A DNA stretch of 64,000 nt from Rattus norvegicus (Eukaryota; Chordata; Mammalia; Rodentia; Muridae), in NCBI RefSeq assembly GCF_036323735.1, contig NC_086024.1, positions 59,458,424 through 59,522,423 on the forward strand, written 5' to 3'. The notes under the pieces were generated by a model. It had not been told where the DNA came from and made no database searches. It was given only the letters and a program-made list of their open reading frames with translations. This document shows, piece by piece, positions 1 through 9,383 of this stretch. Positions within the stretch are counted from its first letter, which is position 1; every line of letters begins with the position of its first letter. The position numbers and the translations under genes are program-made.

Positions 1-2190
1 GAGCAAATAGAACCGTATCTATCACCCTGCACAGAACTCAAGTCCAAGGCAATCAAAGACCTCAACATAAAACCAGATATACAGGTCCTGATAGAAGAGA
101 AAGTGGGAAACAGCCTTGGATACTTTGACACTTGAGGCAACTTCCTGAACTGAACACCAATAGTTCAGACACTATGATCAACAATTAATAAATGGGGCCT
201 CATGAAACAGAAAAACTACTATAAGGCAAAGGACATTTCCAATAAGATAAAATGATTGTCTAAAGAATGGGAAAAGATTTTGTTAACTCCACACTTCACA
301 GAGTGCTAATATTCTAAATATATAAAGAACTCAAGAAACTATGCATCAAACAACCAAACAATTCAGTTATGAAAGGGAGTACAGACCTACGCAGAGAATT
401 CAAATGGTAGAGAAACACTTAAGGAAACATTCAACATCCTTGGCCATCAAAGAAATGCAAATCAAAACTACATTGTGATTTCATCTTTTATCTGTCAGAA
501 TGGCTAAGATCAAAAACTTAAGTGGCAGCTCACATTGGCAAGGATGTTGCGCAAGGGAAAACTCTTCCATTGCTGGTGTGAGTGTAGACTTTTTTTAGCC
601 AGTATGGAAATCAATGTGGCAGTTTATCAGAAAATTTAGAATTGATCTACCTCAAAACCCACTATATCACTCTTGATTATATAACAAAAGAATGTTCCAT
701 CCTACCACGAAGACCCTTGCTCAGCTATGTTCATTGCTGCTTTATTCATAAAAGCCACAAATGGGAGAAAACCTTGATGTTCTTCAGCTAAAGAATGGAT
801 AAAGAAAATGTGGTACATTTACAAAATGAAATATTCGCAAATGTATGGGACTAAAAATAATAATCCTGAGTGAGGCAGCTTAGACATAGAACACAAACAT
901 TGTATGTACTCCCTTAGGGTGGACATTAGCTGTTAGGTGAAGGATAATCATGCTACAATCTATGGACCATGAGAGTCTAAGTAATAACAAGGGCCCCAGG
1001 GGATGCATGAATCTCCATGGAAAGGAATAGTAGAATAGATATTATGGCTGGACTCGTGGTGGGTAGGGATGGGAATAGGAGGGATCAGGTCAGTAGGGGG
1101 CATGATGGAAGAAGTGAATGCTAGGAGACTCACTTTGAGGACACTGGCGGGCCAATGTGGAAACCTATTGCAATGGAAACTCCCTGGAATCTATGAGGGT
1201 TATACAAGCCAAGGTGACTAGTAATGCAGTATAAAGAGTCTTAACCAGCCAATATCCTATAACCAGTCAAAGCTTCTAGTGGGGTGAATGGGATACCATC
1301 CAATCCACAAAACCTTAAACCTATAATTTGTTCTGCCTGTAAGATATGCTGGGGTAATAATGTCACAGAACTTGTGGGAGTGGACAACCAATGACTGGTA
1401 AAATTCTTATAGCATGAGAGGGAGCCATGCCTCATTTTCTTGGAAGGCAAGGTAGCAGAGGCTAGATATCCCAGAGATATAGCATAAAAATCAAACACGA
1501 CTGCCCCTTCAACCTTCCCTGCAAAGGAAAAGTCAATGAAAAATTCAATGAAATAATTCATAATGATATTCTGCGATACTCACAGATTGGTGTCTTGCAC
1601 AACAGTAGGCAGAAAGGCTTCATCCAGCAACTAGTGGGACAGATACAGAGACCTACCGCCAAACATTAGGCAGAGCTCAGGGAATCCTGTGTAAAGGGGA
1701 GAGAAAGGACTTTTAGAGCTAGGATGTCAAGGACACTACAAGAACACAGCCTACAGAACCAACTGAGCAGGATACACAGGAGCTCACAGAGACTGAAGCA
1801 ACAGGACCTATATAGATTTGAGCTGGGTCCTCTGTGTATATGCTATAGTTGTGCAGCGTGGTGCTTTTGTGGAACTCCTGACAGAGTGAGAAGTGTCTTT
1901 GGCTTTCTTCTCTGCTCTTGGGACCTCTAACCTGCCACTGGGTTATCTTCTCCAGCTTTGAAATGTGGATTTGTACCTGGTCTTATTGTAACTTGTTATA
2001 CTGTGTACAGGTGATATCTCAGAGTGGCCTGCTCTTTTCTGAAGGGAAATAGAGGACTAGTAAATCTTGGGGAAGTGGAGATGGAGTGACAACTGGTAGG
2101 AGTAAAGAGAGGGGAAACCCTGCACAGGATGTACTGTATGAGAGAATAATAAATAATAATATACTCCTGACAGAGAATAATAAATTAATT
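1..2190 (+). mobile_element. Lx-type LINE-1, 3' part, truncated by window edge
   Basis: The first ~850 bases are a heavily mutated sense-strand copy of the ORF2 C-terminus. It begins in the segment homologous to the 'YLSPC...LKSK' block and runs to the 'W..YIYTMEY'-like end, with several stops and frameshifts. The remaining ~1.3 kb matches the long rodent Lx-type 3' UTR, with motifs shared with the fragment at 40803-42120. It ends near 2130-2200 in an AATAAT-rich tail. The element is old and inactive; its 5' part lies outside the window. The 106-aa and 68-aa frames inside it are chance. Confidence 0.85.
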
Positions 2191-2202
2191 ATACTCCTGA
2201 CC
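2141..2202 (+). repeat. ~31-bp tandem duplication at the L1 tail
   Basis: Two adjacent near-identical units each contain GAGAATAATAAAT and end in ATACTCCTGAC. They lie at the A-rich end of the Lx element. The pattern fits a local tandem duplication of the tail plus flank. Confidence 0.6.
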
Positions 2203-2254
2203 ATGTACAGTGAAGTTCCGTGATGAGGTCCTGCTGCTGCACTTGCTTCCTAAT

Positions 2255-2600
2255 ATTTGACTCTTTGTGGTTTTGATTTACATTTCCTGATTACTAGTAA
2301 ATTTGAGAAATTTTTAAGTACATTTATTAATGTTTGAAAGCCATAGTTTTCCAAGCTTCATCCTGAAGTTTGGCTACTGGAATAAAAATGTAACCCTCTC
2401 CTTGTTCATTAACAAGCACTTTGTACATATTCTGGATATATGTCTTTCAAAACACATATTGAGAATGTCATTTCAAACTTCCGGTTTCTTTTTTCACTCT
2501 TTTTTTCATTGTGTATCTTGAATCAATAAAACTTCCTTAAATTTTAATATGTTAGTTTATCAATCCTTGATATTATTATTTTAGGATGTTGATGAATAAT
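2255..2600 (-). mobile_element. Ancient mammalian L1 (L1M-type) fragment, antisense
   Basis: The plus strand carries degraded forms of antisense ORF2 landmarks in the expected order: a 'GGTTTTGATTTGCATTTCC'-like segment, a 'TTTGTACATATTCTGGATATATGTC' segment, then a 'TAAATTTTAATATG...TTTATCAAT' segment. This order is typical of L1M ORF2 3' regions read in reverse. Divergence is high and the ends are uncertain. Confidence 0.6.
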
Positions 2601-3110
2601 TTATGGGAAGAATCACAACTAATTTTTTTATCAAATCAACATGCGTGGGTATTTTTCACCTGCAACTTTTGATTTTCATTATGCTTTAGGTCTACTCTTC
2701 ATTAAGGCCGACTTCCAAGTATGAGGAATGAATTGCTATGTTTTTCAGAGATGAGTCAGTTGACTTAGTAAGGGTTCCTGAAAAGACCACCCTTTCCATT
2801 CTGTATTATTTGCTTCATTAACCGAGAGTTGAATTCATATAACTGGGAGTTAAACATTATGTCTATTAAAGATAGAAACATTCACTTCACCATTCACTAT
2901 AATCAAGCTACTGACTGAGAAGCATGCTGCTTCATAATTTTGCTGTAACCCAGATGTGTATCTATTTCCGTTTCATCAGTCACTTTAGACTATTTATTCA
3001 CATGCAATATGACATTATTTTTATTGCCGTGCTTTTGCAAAACTCTAGATAATTTACTGTCTGTCTTTAAAATTTTGTACTTCTTTAAGATTTTCATGCT
3101 TATTGCTTTG
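2601..3110. other. AT-rich sequence, nothing recognised
   Basis: No coding, RNA or clear repeat signature seen. Short frames here carry no recognisable domain. Confidence 0.4.
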
Positions 3111-3215
3111 TCTGGTTTTGTTTTTAAGACAGTACCTCATTCTGTAACCCTACTTGTCCTTTCTTCTGTGCAAGATAAAAGTGTGTACTCCTATGCCTAA
3201 CTGTCCCAATGCAAT
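3111..3215 (-). mobile_element. Possible degraded B1 SINE, antisense
   Basis: The motif order 'TTTTTAAGACAGTACCTCATTCTGTA' followed by 'CTCCTATGCCTAACT' resembles the reverse complement of B1 ends (GAGACAGGGTCTC...TGTA; GCCTGGCTA), with the middle shortened. Weak; chance similarity is possible. Confidence 0.3.
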
Positions 3216-4540
3216 TCTTTTGCATTTTGTATATAAAATTGGATTCTATCTGTTAAAGTCTGCAAACATTGAATTTTAGACAGTATATAGAAAAACATTC
3301 AATATTGTCTATGGATATCTTCTTCTGAAGATCATTTAATTTTCTTACTATACCTTTACCAATAAAGCACAAACGCCTGTGATCCTCATACAGCTTAACT
3401 TTAGCTTTTCCCTGAGCTCTGTGTATATGATACTTGTGGGAATCACAGTTTAACAAAAGCGTAAGTGCTTTAATGGGATGTGGGATGGGGTTTTATTTTT
3501 CTTTTTTGTTTGGTTTGGTTTTTTCACGTATTTGCTTATATTGTTAAGTAGCAGTTGGGACACTGTAACTACTGTTTAAAAATCAATTTATAAAGCCAGG
3601 GACTCATACACATGCATATTTGCTGGACATGGCCTCCTAAATGCTGAACCAGGCTTCAAAGAACTTGCTGCTGGCCAAAGTATCACAGCCAGGACTGGGA
3701 GACATCTGGGTTATCATTTCATGGCCTCTAGCTCCATTTGCATGCACGGGCTTATTTTTATTTGAGACAGCTGCACGTTGTCTTCTGTGCACCACACGAG
3801 TCCAACAAACCTTTACTAAGCTATTTAATTTCTAAGTACAACTTCAGAGTTCCTTCGTGTCTCAGGGTAGGAAAATGCTTAGAGAAGAAATTACCTGTAG
3901 AAAGTCAGTCATTCCTCTGAAATTCTCTAAGTTGCTACCCTTACATTTCTAGACTACTGTTTGTAGTCAGTTTCTACATCCAGGGCTGAGAACTGCTGCC
4001 TAAGTCGTAGAAGAGATGAAAAGAAGAGTTCACTCCAAGGCTTGTCCATTTCCTTGTAAACTTTGTCTCGATTTGAATAAGTTACCTTAGTTAAATTTCC
4101 TGTTGTGCAGAGAGATGTTTTTGCAGATGCGTGGATGTGTGGCATGTCAATACTACAATTTATATGTTGTATACCACTTAATTCAGAAATCATCTTCCCA
4201 AATGGTGGATGTATGTAGAATAGGATAGAAAAACCTATGAAGCAGTCACAGGTAGAGAATATAGGAGCATAGTCCCCAGCTGAGACTCAAACTCTATACC
4301 TGAACATCAACAAACTTGGAGGTAATGGCCAGCAATATTTTCCTTTCTAAGCTTCTACATCCTCAGATGAAATCAATTCTTGTTCTGTGATAGCTTTTGC
4401 TCATTATTTAAGACCTGACTAAAGAGTAATCCCCTTTCAACTCACTTTATTTATTCCTATAACAACATGATTTTTTAATTTTGTGGCTTTTGACATTTTA
4501 CCAAATGTATGGGTTTGGAAGTTAGAAAAGCTAAATTTGA
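3216..4540. other. Unrecognised non-coding sequence
   Basis: AT-rich with a T/G-rich run near 3495-3525. Frames of 60-79 residues occur here on both strands without domains or homology I recognise. Confidence 0.4.
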
Positions 4541-4690
4541 TTCCTAAATGAGGTCTTGTGGTCTTCGAGAAGTTTTCTCTGAGAGTTGGTTGTCACATCT
4601 GTAAAATGAGATAAATATTACCTATCTCATTACTTCTCATAATTTTAGAAGTAGTCATTGAATGTATATTTTATGTTAAGCACTAAACTT
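4541..4690 (+). mobile_element. MIR SINE relic
   Basis: It contains the MIR core series in order: a cysteine-box-like 'TGTGGTCTTCGAGAAGTT', 'CACATCTGTAAAATGAGATAA', 'ATTACCTATCTCAT', and an 'AATGTATATTTTATGTTAAGCACTA' tail region. An ancient mammalian tRNA-derived SINE with high divergence. Confidence 0.65.
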
Positions 4691-4718
4691 AGGAGCAGAT
4701 TAAAGGAGAATGTGAACA

Positions 4719-4756
4719 TATGTGTGTGTATACATATATGTATATGCATATATAGC
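4719..4756. repeat. TG/TA simple repeat
   Basis: Short alternating purine-pyrimidine tract (TGTGTGTGTATACATATATG...). Confidence 0.7.
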
Positions 4757-5085
4757 AGTATTGTAACAGATAATATATTGTAATCATCCAACTTCAAATC
4801 TTTATTTTTATTTCTTCATGATTGATGACAGTTGATAAGGAAGTAGGAACATTATGGAAATTCCAGGTTTTATAAATCCAGTCTGAATAAATGTCTACAT
4901 ATGCCTTGTATCCCCGTGCTTTCACTGTGCTGTAACTGAGTTCTATTCGTTGGTATATTTTGATCATTGGGTTAATTAATAAAGATAATAATATGAATCA
5001 TGTGCATAACAGGCGCACTTCTTAATTCACAATTAACTACTACATATAGTAGCTAATTCATCCTTCTCCCTAGTTTAAGAATTTA

Positions 5086-5255
5086 GTCTGTTCAGTTGGT
5101 AGAATGCTTGGTTATCGTGACTCTAATTCCAGAACTCTGAAAATGAGACGGCAAAATCAGTTCAACTTCAGCTACATAATGAACTTGTAGCCAGACTGGC
5201 ATTCATGAAACCCTGTATCAATAACAACAACAAAGCAGCAACAACAAAAAAGAGT
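5086..5255 (+). mobile_element. B4-like (ID/B1 composite) SINE relic
   Basis: The left part resembles the tRNA-derived ID/A-box region (GTTGGTAGAATGCTTGG). The right part resembles a B1/Alu-like tail (CTACATAATGAACTTGTAGCC...AAACCCTGTATC). An A/CAA-rich tail follows (CAACAACAACAAAGCAGCAAC). This order is the layout of B4 SINEs, with an internal deletion. Confidence 0.55.
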
Positions 5256-6830
5256 AAAATAAAATAAAGAAAATATATCAATGGAAAAAATATAGTTATA
5301 TTATGGGCAACCTGGTTTAAATTCTGTCTATATAATTTTTTGTGCTTTCTTGTATATTTACAGCATATTAATTATTTAGTTAACTAAGTAAAATAAGACT
5401 TATTTCTAAGACCCAGTAAAATAATTATGTTTGTGTCATAACTATTTTAAGGCTATATTCTAATTTTATGTGAAAAACTCTACATTGTAGTAAACAGTAA
5501 GCGCTCAATAGCCGTTGCTCATTGCAGGCATCCAAAGTTGAGGCTCTTTCCGGTCGCACTGATGTAGTCATCAAGGAGCAATTCAATCTGCTCCTTCCAT
5601 TCTCGTTTTCTAGGCTCCTCAATCCCAGGTGAGAAGATTGGGAAAAGTTTTCATCTTAGACTTATCTGGGCAAACTAGTTGTTCCACATAAATCAAGTAC
5701 CCCCTTGAGGTTCCCTAGTCTTTAAAAGCCTGGGAATGTGGGTAGTCTTGGCTTCACTGTCTTTGTCCGGTGTGTAGGATGTTCTGGCAGTGCACCCCTG
5801 GAGCCTGAAATCTGGCCTGTGGCTGGGTTCTCTTCACTTCCTCTTGGCTAGGCTTTTGGGCCAGGAAAATGCTGTAATCCCATTTCTTCTCTCCAGAAAA
5901 CCCCCCAGAGATCCCAACACTTGGACTTAAGGGTAGACATTTAAGAACTGCCTTCCTTGGACACTTTTTAGTTGCAATTTAAGTTTTTAAAACAATGCTC
6001 TATCTTAATACATTCTACCCAACCCTTCTATTCATTTTCTATTTGAACCCACAGTCAACGAGCTCTTTACATTTAAGCTTCTCTCAACAATCCATGTTTT
6101 AAGACAACTTTTTAAACCCACCTTTGAAGGGTATTGTATATTTTAATTTCTAATTATTTACATACATAATGTAACTATATTTTAATGCATATACTGTGGG
6201 GGGATAATGATACTTTTATGATAACACAAAAGGCAGCAAGAACTAGTTTGGATTGCAAACAAAATATGCAGGAAATAGACATTAAGAAGACGTATTTTTA
6301 TATTTAGTTGACAAGACCATGAATGCTCCCAGAGAGGAGCCTACCATAGTCATGATTCACAGTCTATTTATTTGGCGTTTGTATTTCTGAAAACAATTTG
6401 AGAACTGGAATAGAATGCGATATCCTGACAGATCATAATTTAAAGCCACGGGTAATGGAATAGAAATTTCTTGCCATGCTATGGGATCTAATCAATATTA
6501 GGAATGATCGTAGAGCCTTCCAGTGAATGCTTCCATGCAAGGAGCACTTCCTTATAACTCCTTCAAACAATCTGTTATCCAGAATTTGCATTATCTGACT
6601 GAAGGCACAGTATGGTTCCAGTGACACAGAGGTACCATGAAAAATGTGTTTTTCATAACAAAATCTTAATTATCATCAAAGCTGGTGACTAGAGAAAAGA
6701 ATGTTTCGCTCAATTGCTAAGAGAGACAGACACTTTTAAAAGGTGGTGATTTAATCTGTATGATCTAGGTATTTCCTTTTCACAATTCTATAGGTAAAAT
6801 TTTAAGTTACCATGCTAACTGCCTTCACAG
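5256..6830. other. Unrecognised sequence with a possible MIR tail
   Basis: Mostly AT-rich. Near 5490-5510, 'AGTAAGCGCTCAATAG' resembles the 3' end of MIR, but the rest of a MIR is not evident. A slightly GC-richer stretch at 5740-5910 has no recognised identity. No gene supported. Confidence 0.35.
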
Positions 6831-7014
6831 ATGTTGGTCTTAATGAATAACATACTGAGACTTCAATTCCCTAACGAGAGGTCAGAGTTTTCTGGAGGGA
6901 GAGTGTTGCAAACTCATGGTCGGACACCCGCAGCACTGTGGATGGAGAAGCTGGCAAGTTTCAGCCTCACTTCCTGTCTGCACTTTTCATCCGCCTTCCC
7001 TATTACAGCATCAA
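6831..7014 (+). other. Exon-like open segment (candidate orphan exon)
   Basis: A 184-base stretch is preceded by a plausible splice acceptor (CTAAC branch-like site, then GCCTTCACAG ending at 6830). It is followed by a strong donor-like GTAAGT at 7015-7020. One frame is open throughout, starting ATG at 6831, and reads on into 67 codons. Composition is more balanced than the AT-rich flanks. The predicted peptide has no recognised domain. This could be a non-coding RNA exon, a decayed exon or chance. Confidence 0.25.
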
Positions 7015-7568
7015 GTAAGTCGTCTAGCATCTAGCGTGAATGGCATTCTTACAGAACATGTGAGAAGGATTAGTTAATTAATGAGATTGGCCCACTTCCA
7101 GGGGTGGGGAAGGATCAAAATACACCTCTTTGAAAAGATTCAGATCCAATTTTGCCCACACTCCTTGCTTTCCAGCCACTCTACTGCCTGCCATGCATGT
7201 AAAGAATGGTTGATTTCTCACTTGGGATGTTTCCTGGACTTTTCTAAAATGTTCTTCTGTAAGATTTTTATATTCTCTGAAGTCTGACATTTCCTGAATT
7301 TTCATTAACGCTGATGGCAGGGAAATTATTACCTAGTGAAATTTGTAAAAATCAAAGTAGCCAAGGGTCTCTCTTAAGTAGAATCCTTAATATGCTTAAG
7401 GAGACTGACAATATAATTGGCTTTTCTCTAGATCCCTCTAGCAGAACCATTTCAATGCCATGGTAGGCAAACTTCAAGACCGATTTCCTCAAATGAATAG
7501 AATATTCAAAGTTGTATAATGATATGTATAACTACAGAGAAAGTTTCATAGAGATTCAAAATAGACCA
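7015..7568. other. Unrecognised non-coding sequence
   Basis: Overlapping frames on both strands at 7078-7305 have no domain or codon evidence. No repeat identified. Confidence 0.35.
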
Positions 7569-7641
7569 GGAACTTTGCCAGTACATAAGTTAAAATTGGA
7601 ATAATACAGAGATTAGCATGACCCCTGAGCAAATTCATAAG

Positions 7642-7643
<2 letters not shown>
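7569..7643 (+). pseudogene. U6 snRNA pseudogene, internally deleted
   Basis: The sequence aligns base by base with the spliceosomal U6 RNA. It has a degraded 5' stem, then TAAAATTGGAATAATACAGAG, ATTAGCATGACCCCTGAGC and AAATTCATAAGG. Relative to U6 it lacks three bases before ATTAGCATG and about ten bases after CCCCTGAGC (the GGATGACACG part). No Pol III terminator T-run follows, and a TC microsatellite begins at once. U6 pseudogenes arise by L1-driven reverse transcription. This copy is old and cannot encode functional U6. Confidence 0.85.

Positions 7644-7687
<44 letters not shown>
7644..7687. repeat. (TC)n microsatellite
   Basis: About 21 uninterrupted CT dinucleotides directly after the U6 pseudogene. 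A degenerate pyrimidine-rich stretch follows to ~7730. Confidence 0.97.
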
Positions 7688-7690
<3 letters not shown>

Positions 7691-7791
7691 GCTCCCTCCC
7701 CTTTCCTCTTCCTCCTCCTTTTCCCCCCCTCTTTATAATACGTACAGGTCCTCTGAGAATATTCTGGGTACTTTTTTGTTATGAGATTTTT
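7688..7791 (+). mobile_element. Old L1 3' UTR, left piece (split by L1 copy A)
   Basis: A pyrimidine-rich stretch followed by 'TACAGGTCCTCTGAGAATATTCTGGG' continues, once the young L1 at 7792-13417 is set aside, into 13434-13712. That right piece is a sense-oriented Lx-type L1 3' end. The join rests on the 16-bp duplicated target site. Confidence 0.5.
7776..7791 (+). repeat. Target-site duplication of L1 copy A, left copy
   Basis: TTGTTATGAGATTTTT here is repeated exactly at 13418-13433. The pair brackets the young antisense L1, marking a single insertion event. Confidence 0.95.
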
Positions 7792-7795
7792 TTTT

Positions 7796-7880
7796 ATAAA
7801 ATTAATTATTTTATTTATTTACCTTCCAGACATTGCCCCCTCCCTGGTCCTCTCCCCCACAGTTCTTCCTTTTTTTTATT
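7796..7880 (-). other. Putative 3'-transduced segment of L1 copy A
   Basis: Copies B, C and the stub at 47686 all end in the same ~45-bp motif (AACTTGAGTATTTCTTATATAC read on the plus strand). Copy A lacks it. On the minus strand its L1 sequence stops after GCCCGGAAAC and passes into an A-rich run (~7910-7871). It then enters a ~55-bp G-rich segment ending in a GTAAATAAATAAAATAATT-type tail, and then the TSD. The segment resembles another L1 3' end. Because it lies inside the TSDs it came in with the insertion, most simply as read-through of the source element into a downstream poly(A) site. Confidence 0.6.
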
Positions 7881-8565
7881 TTTAATACTTAATAATAATT
7901 CTTTTGTTTCCGGGCAAACATCCCCCTTCCCCCTCCCCTTCCTTATGGGTGTTCCCCTCCCAACCCTCCCCCCATTGCCGCCCTCCCCCCAACAGTCTAG
8001 TTCACTGGGGGTTCAGTCTTAGCAGGACCCAGGGCTTCCCCTTCCACTGGTGCTCTTACTAGGATATTCATTGCTACCTATGAGGTCAGAGTCCAGGGTC
8101 AGTCCATGTATAGTCTTTAGGTAGTAGCTTAGTCCCTGGAAGCTCTGGTTGCTTGGCATTGTTGTACATATGGGATCTCGAGCCCCTTCAAGCTCTTCCA
8201 GTTCTTTCTCTGATTCCTTCAACGGGGGACCTATTCTCAGTTCAGTGGTTTGCTGCTGGCATTCGCCTCTGTATTTGCTGTATTCTGGCTGTGTCTCTCA
8301 GGAGCGATCTACATCCGGCTCCTGTCGGTCTGCACTTCTTTGCTTCATCCATCTTGTCTAATTGGGTGGCTGTATATGTATGGGCCACATGTGGGGCAGG
8401 CTCTGAATGGGAGTTCCTTCAGTCTCTGCTTTAATCTTTGCCTCTCTCTTCCCTGCCAAGGGTATTCTTGTTCCCCTTTTAGAGAAGGAGTGAAGCATTC
8501 ACATTTTGATCATCCATCTTGAGTTTCATTTGTTCTAGGCATCTAGGGTAATTCAAGCATTTGGG

Positions 8566-9132
8566 CTAATAGCCACTTATCAATGAGTGCATACCATGTA
8601 TGTCTTTCTGTGATTGGGTTAGCTCACTCAGGATGATATTTTCCAGTTCCAGCCATTTGCCTACGAATTTCATAAAGCCGTTGTTTTTGATAGCTGAGTA
8701 ATATTCCATTGTGTAGATGTACCACATTTTCTGTATCCATTCCTCTGTTGAAGGGCATCTGGGTTCTTTCCAGCTTCTGGCTATTATAAATAAGACTGCG
8801 ATGAACATAGTGGAGCACGTGTCTTTTTTATATGTTGGGGCATCTTTTGGGTATATGCCCAAGAGAGGTATAGCTGGATCCTCAGGCAGTTCAATGTCCA
8901 ATTTTCTGAGGAACCTCCAGACTGATTTCCAGAATGGTTGTACCAGTCTGCAATCCCACCAAAAATGGAGGAGTGTTCCTCTTTCTCCGCATCCTCGCAA
9001 GTATCTGCTGTCACCTGAGTTTTTTATCTTAGCCATTCTCACTGGTGTGAGGTGAAATCTCAGGGTTGTTTTGATTTGCATTTCCCTTATGACTAAAGAT
9101 GTTGAACATATCTTTAGGTGTTTCTCAGCCAT
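8566..9132 (-). pseudogene. L1 copy A ORF2 C-terminal fragment
   Basis: 188 codons from MAEKHLK to the natural ORF2 end (...ISGY). This is the C-terminal region that normally binds RNA in L1 ORF2p, with the zinc-knuckle-like C-X3-C-X7-H-X4-C motif. In this copy the first cysteine is Tyr (SRYLRGCGERG), whereas copies B and C keep Cys. It is out of frame with the upstream ORF2 because an A-run at 9178-9182 has five rather than six bases. No autonomous function expected. Confidence 0.93.
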
Positions 9133-9383
9133 TCGGCATTCCTCAGCTGTGAATTCTTTGTTTGGCTATGAACCCCATTTTTAATACGGTTATTTGTCTC
9201 CCTGCGGTCTAACTTCTTGAGTTCTTTGTATATTTTGGATATGAGGCCTCTATCTGTTGTAGGATTGTTAAAGATCTTTTCCCAATCTTTTGGTTGCCGA
9301 TTTGTCCTAACCATAGTGTCCTTTGCCTTACAGAAGCTTTGCAGTTTTATGAGATCCCATTTGTTGATTCTTGATCTTAGAGC

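Noticed and set aside
7618..8022. 134-aa frame with a Leu-Ser repeat start
   Set aside because: The LS repeat is the TC microsatellite. The rest reads through old L1 sequence, a T-run and the antisense L1 3' UTR; it crosses an insertion boundary.
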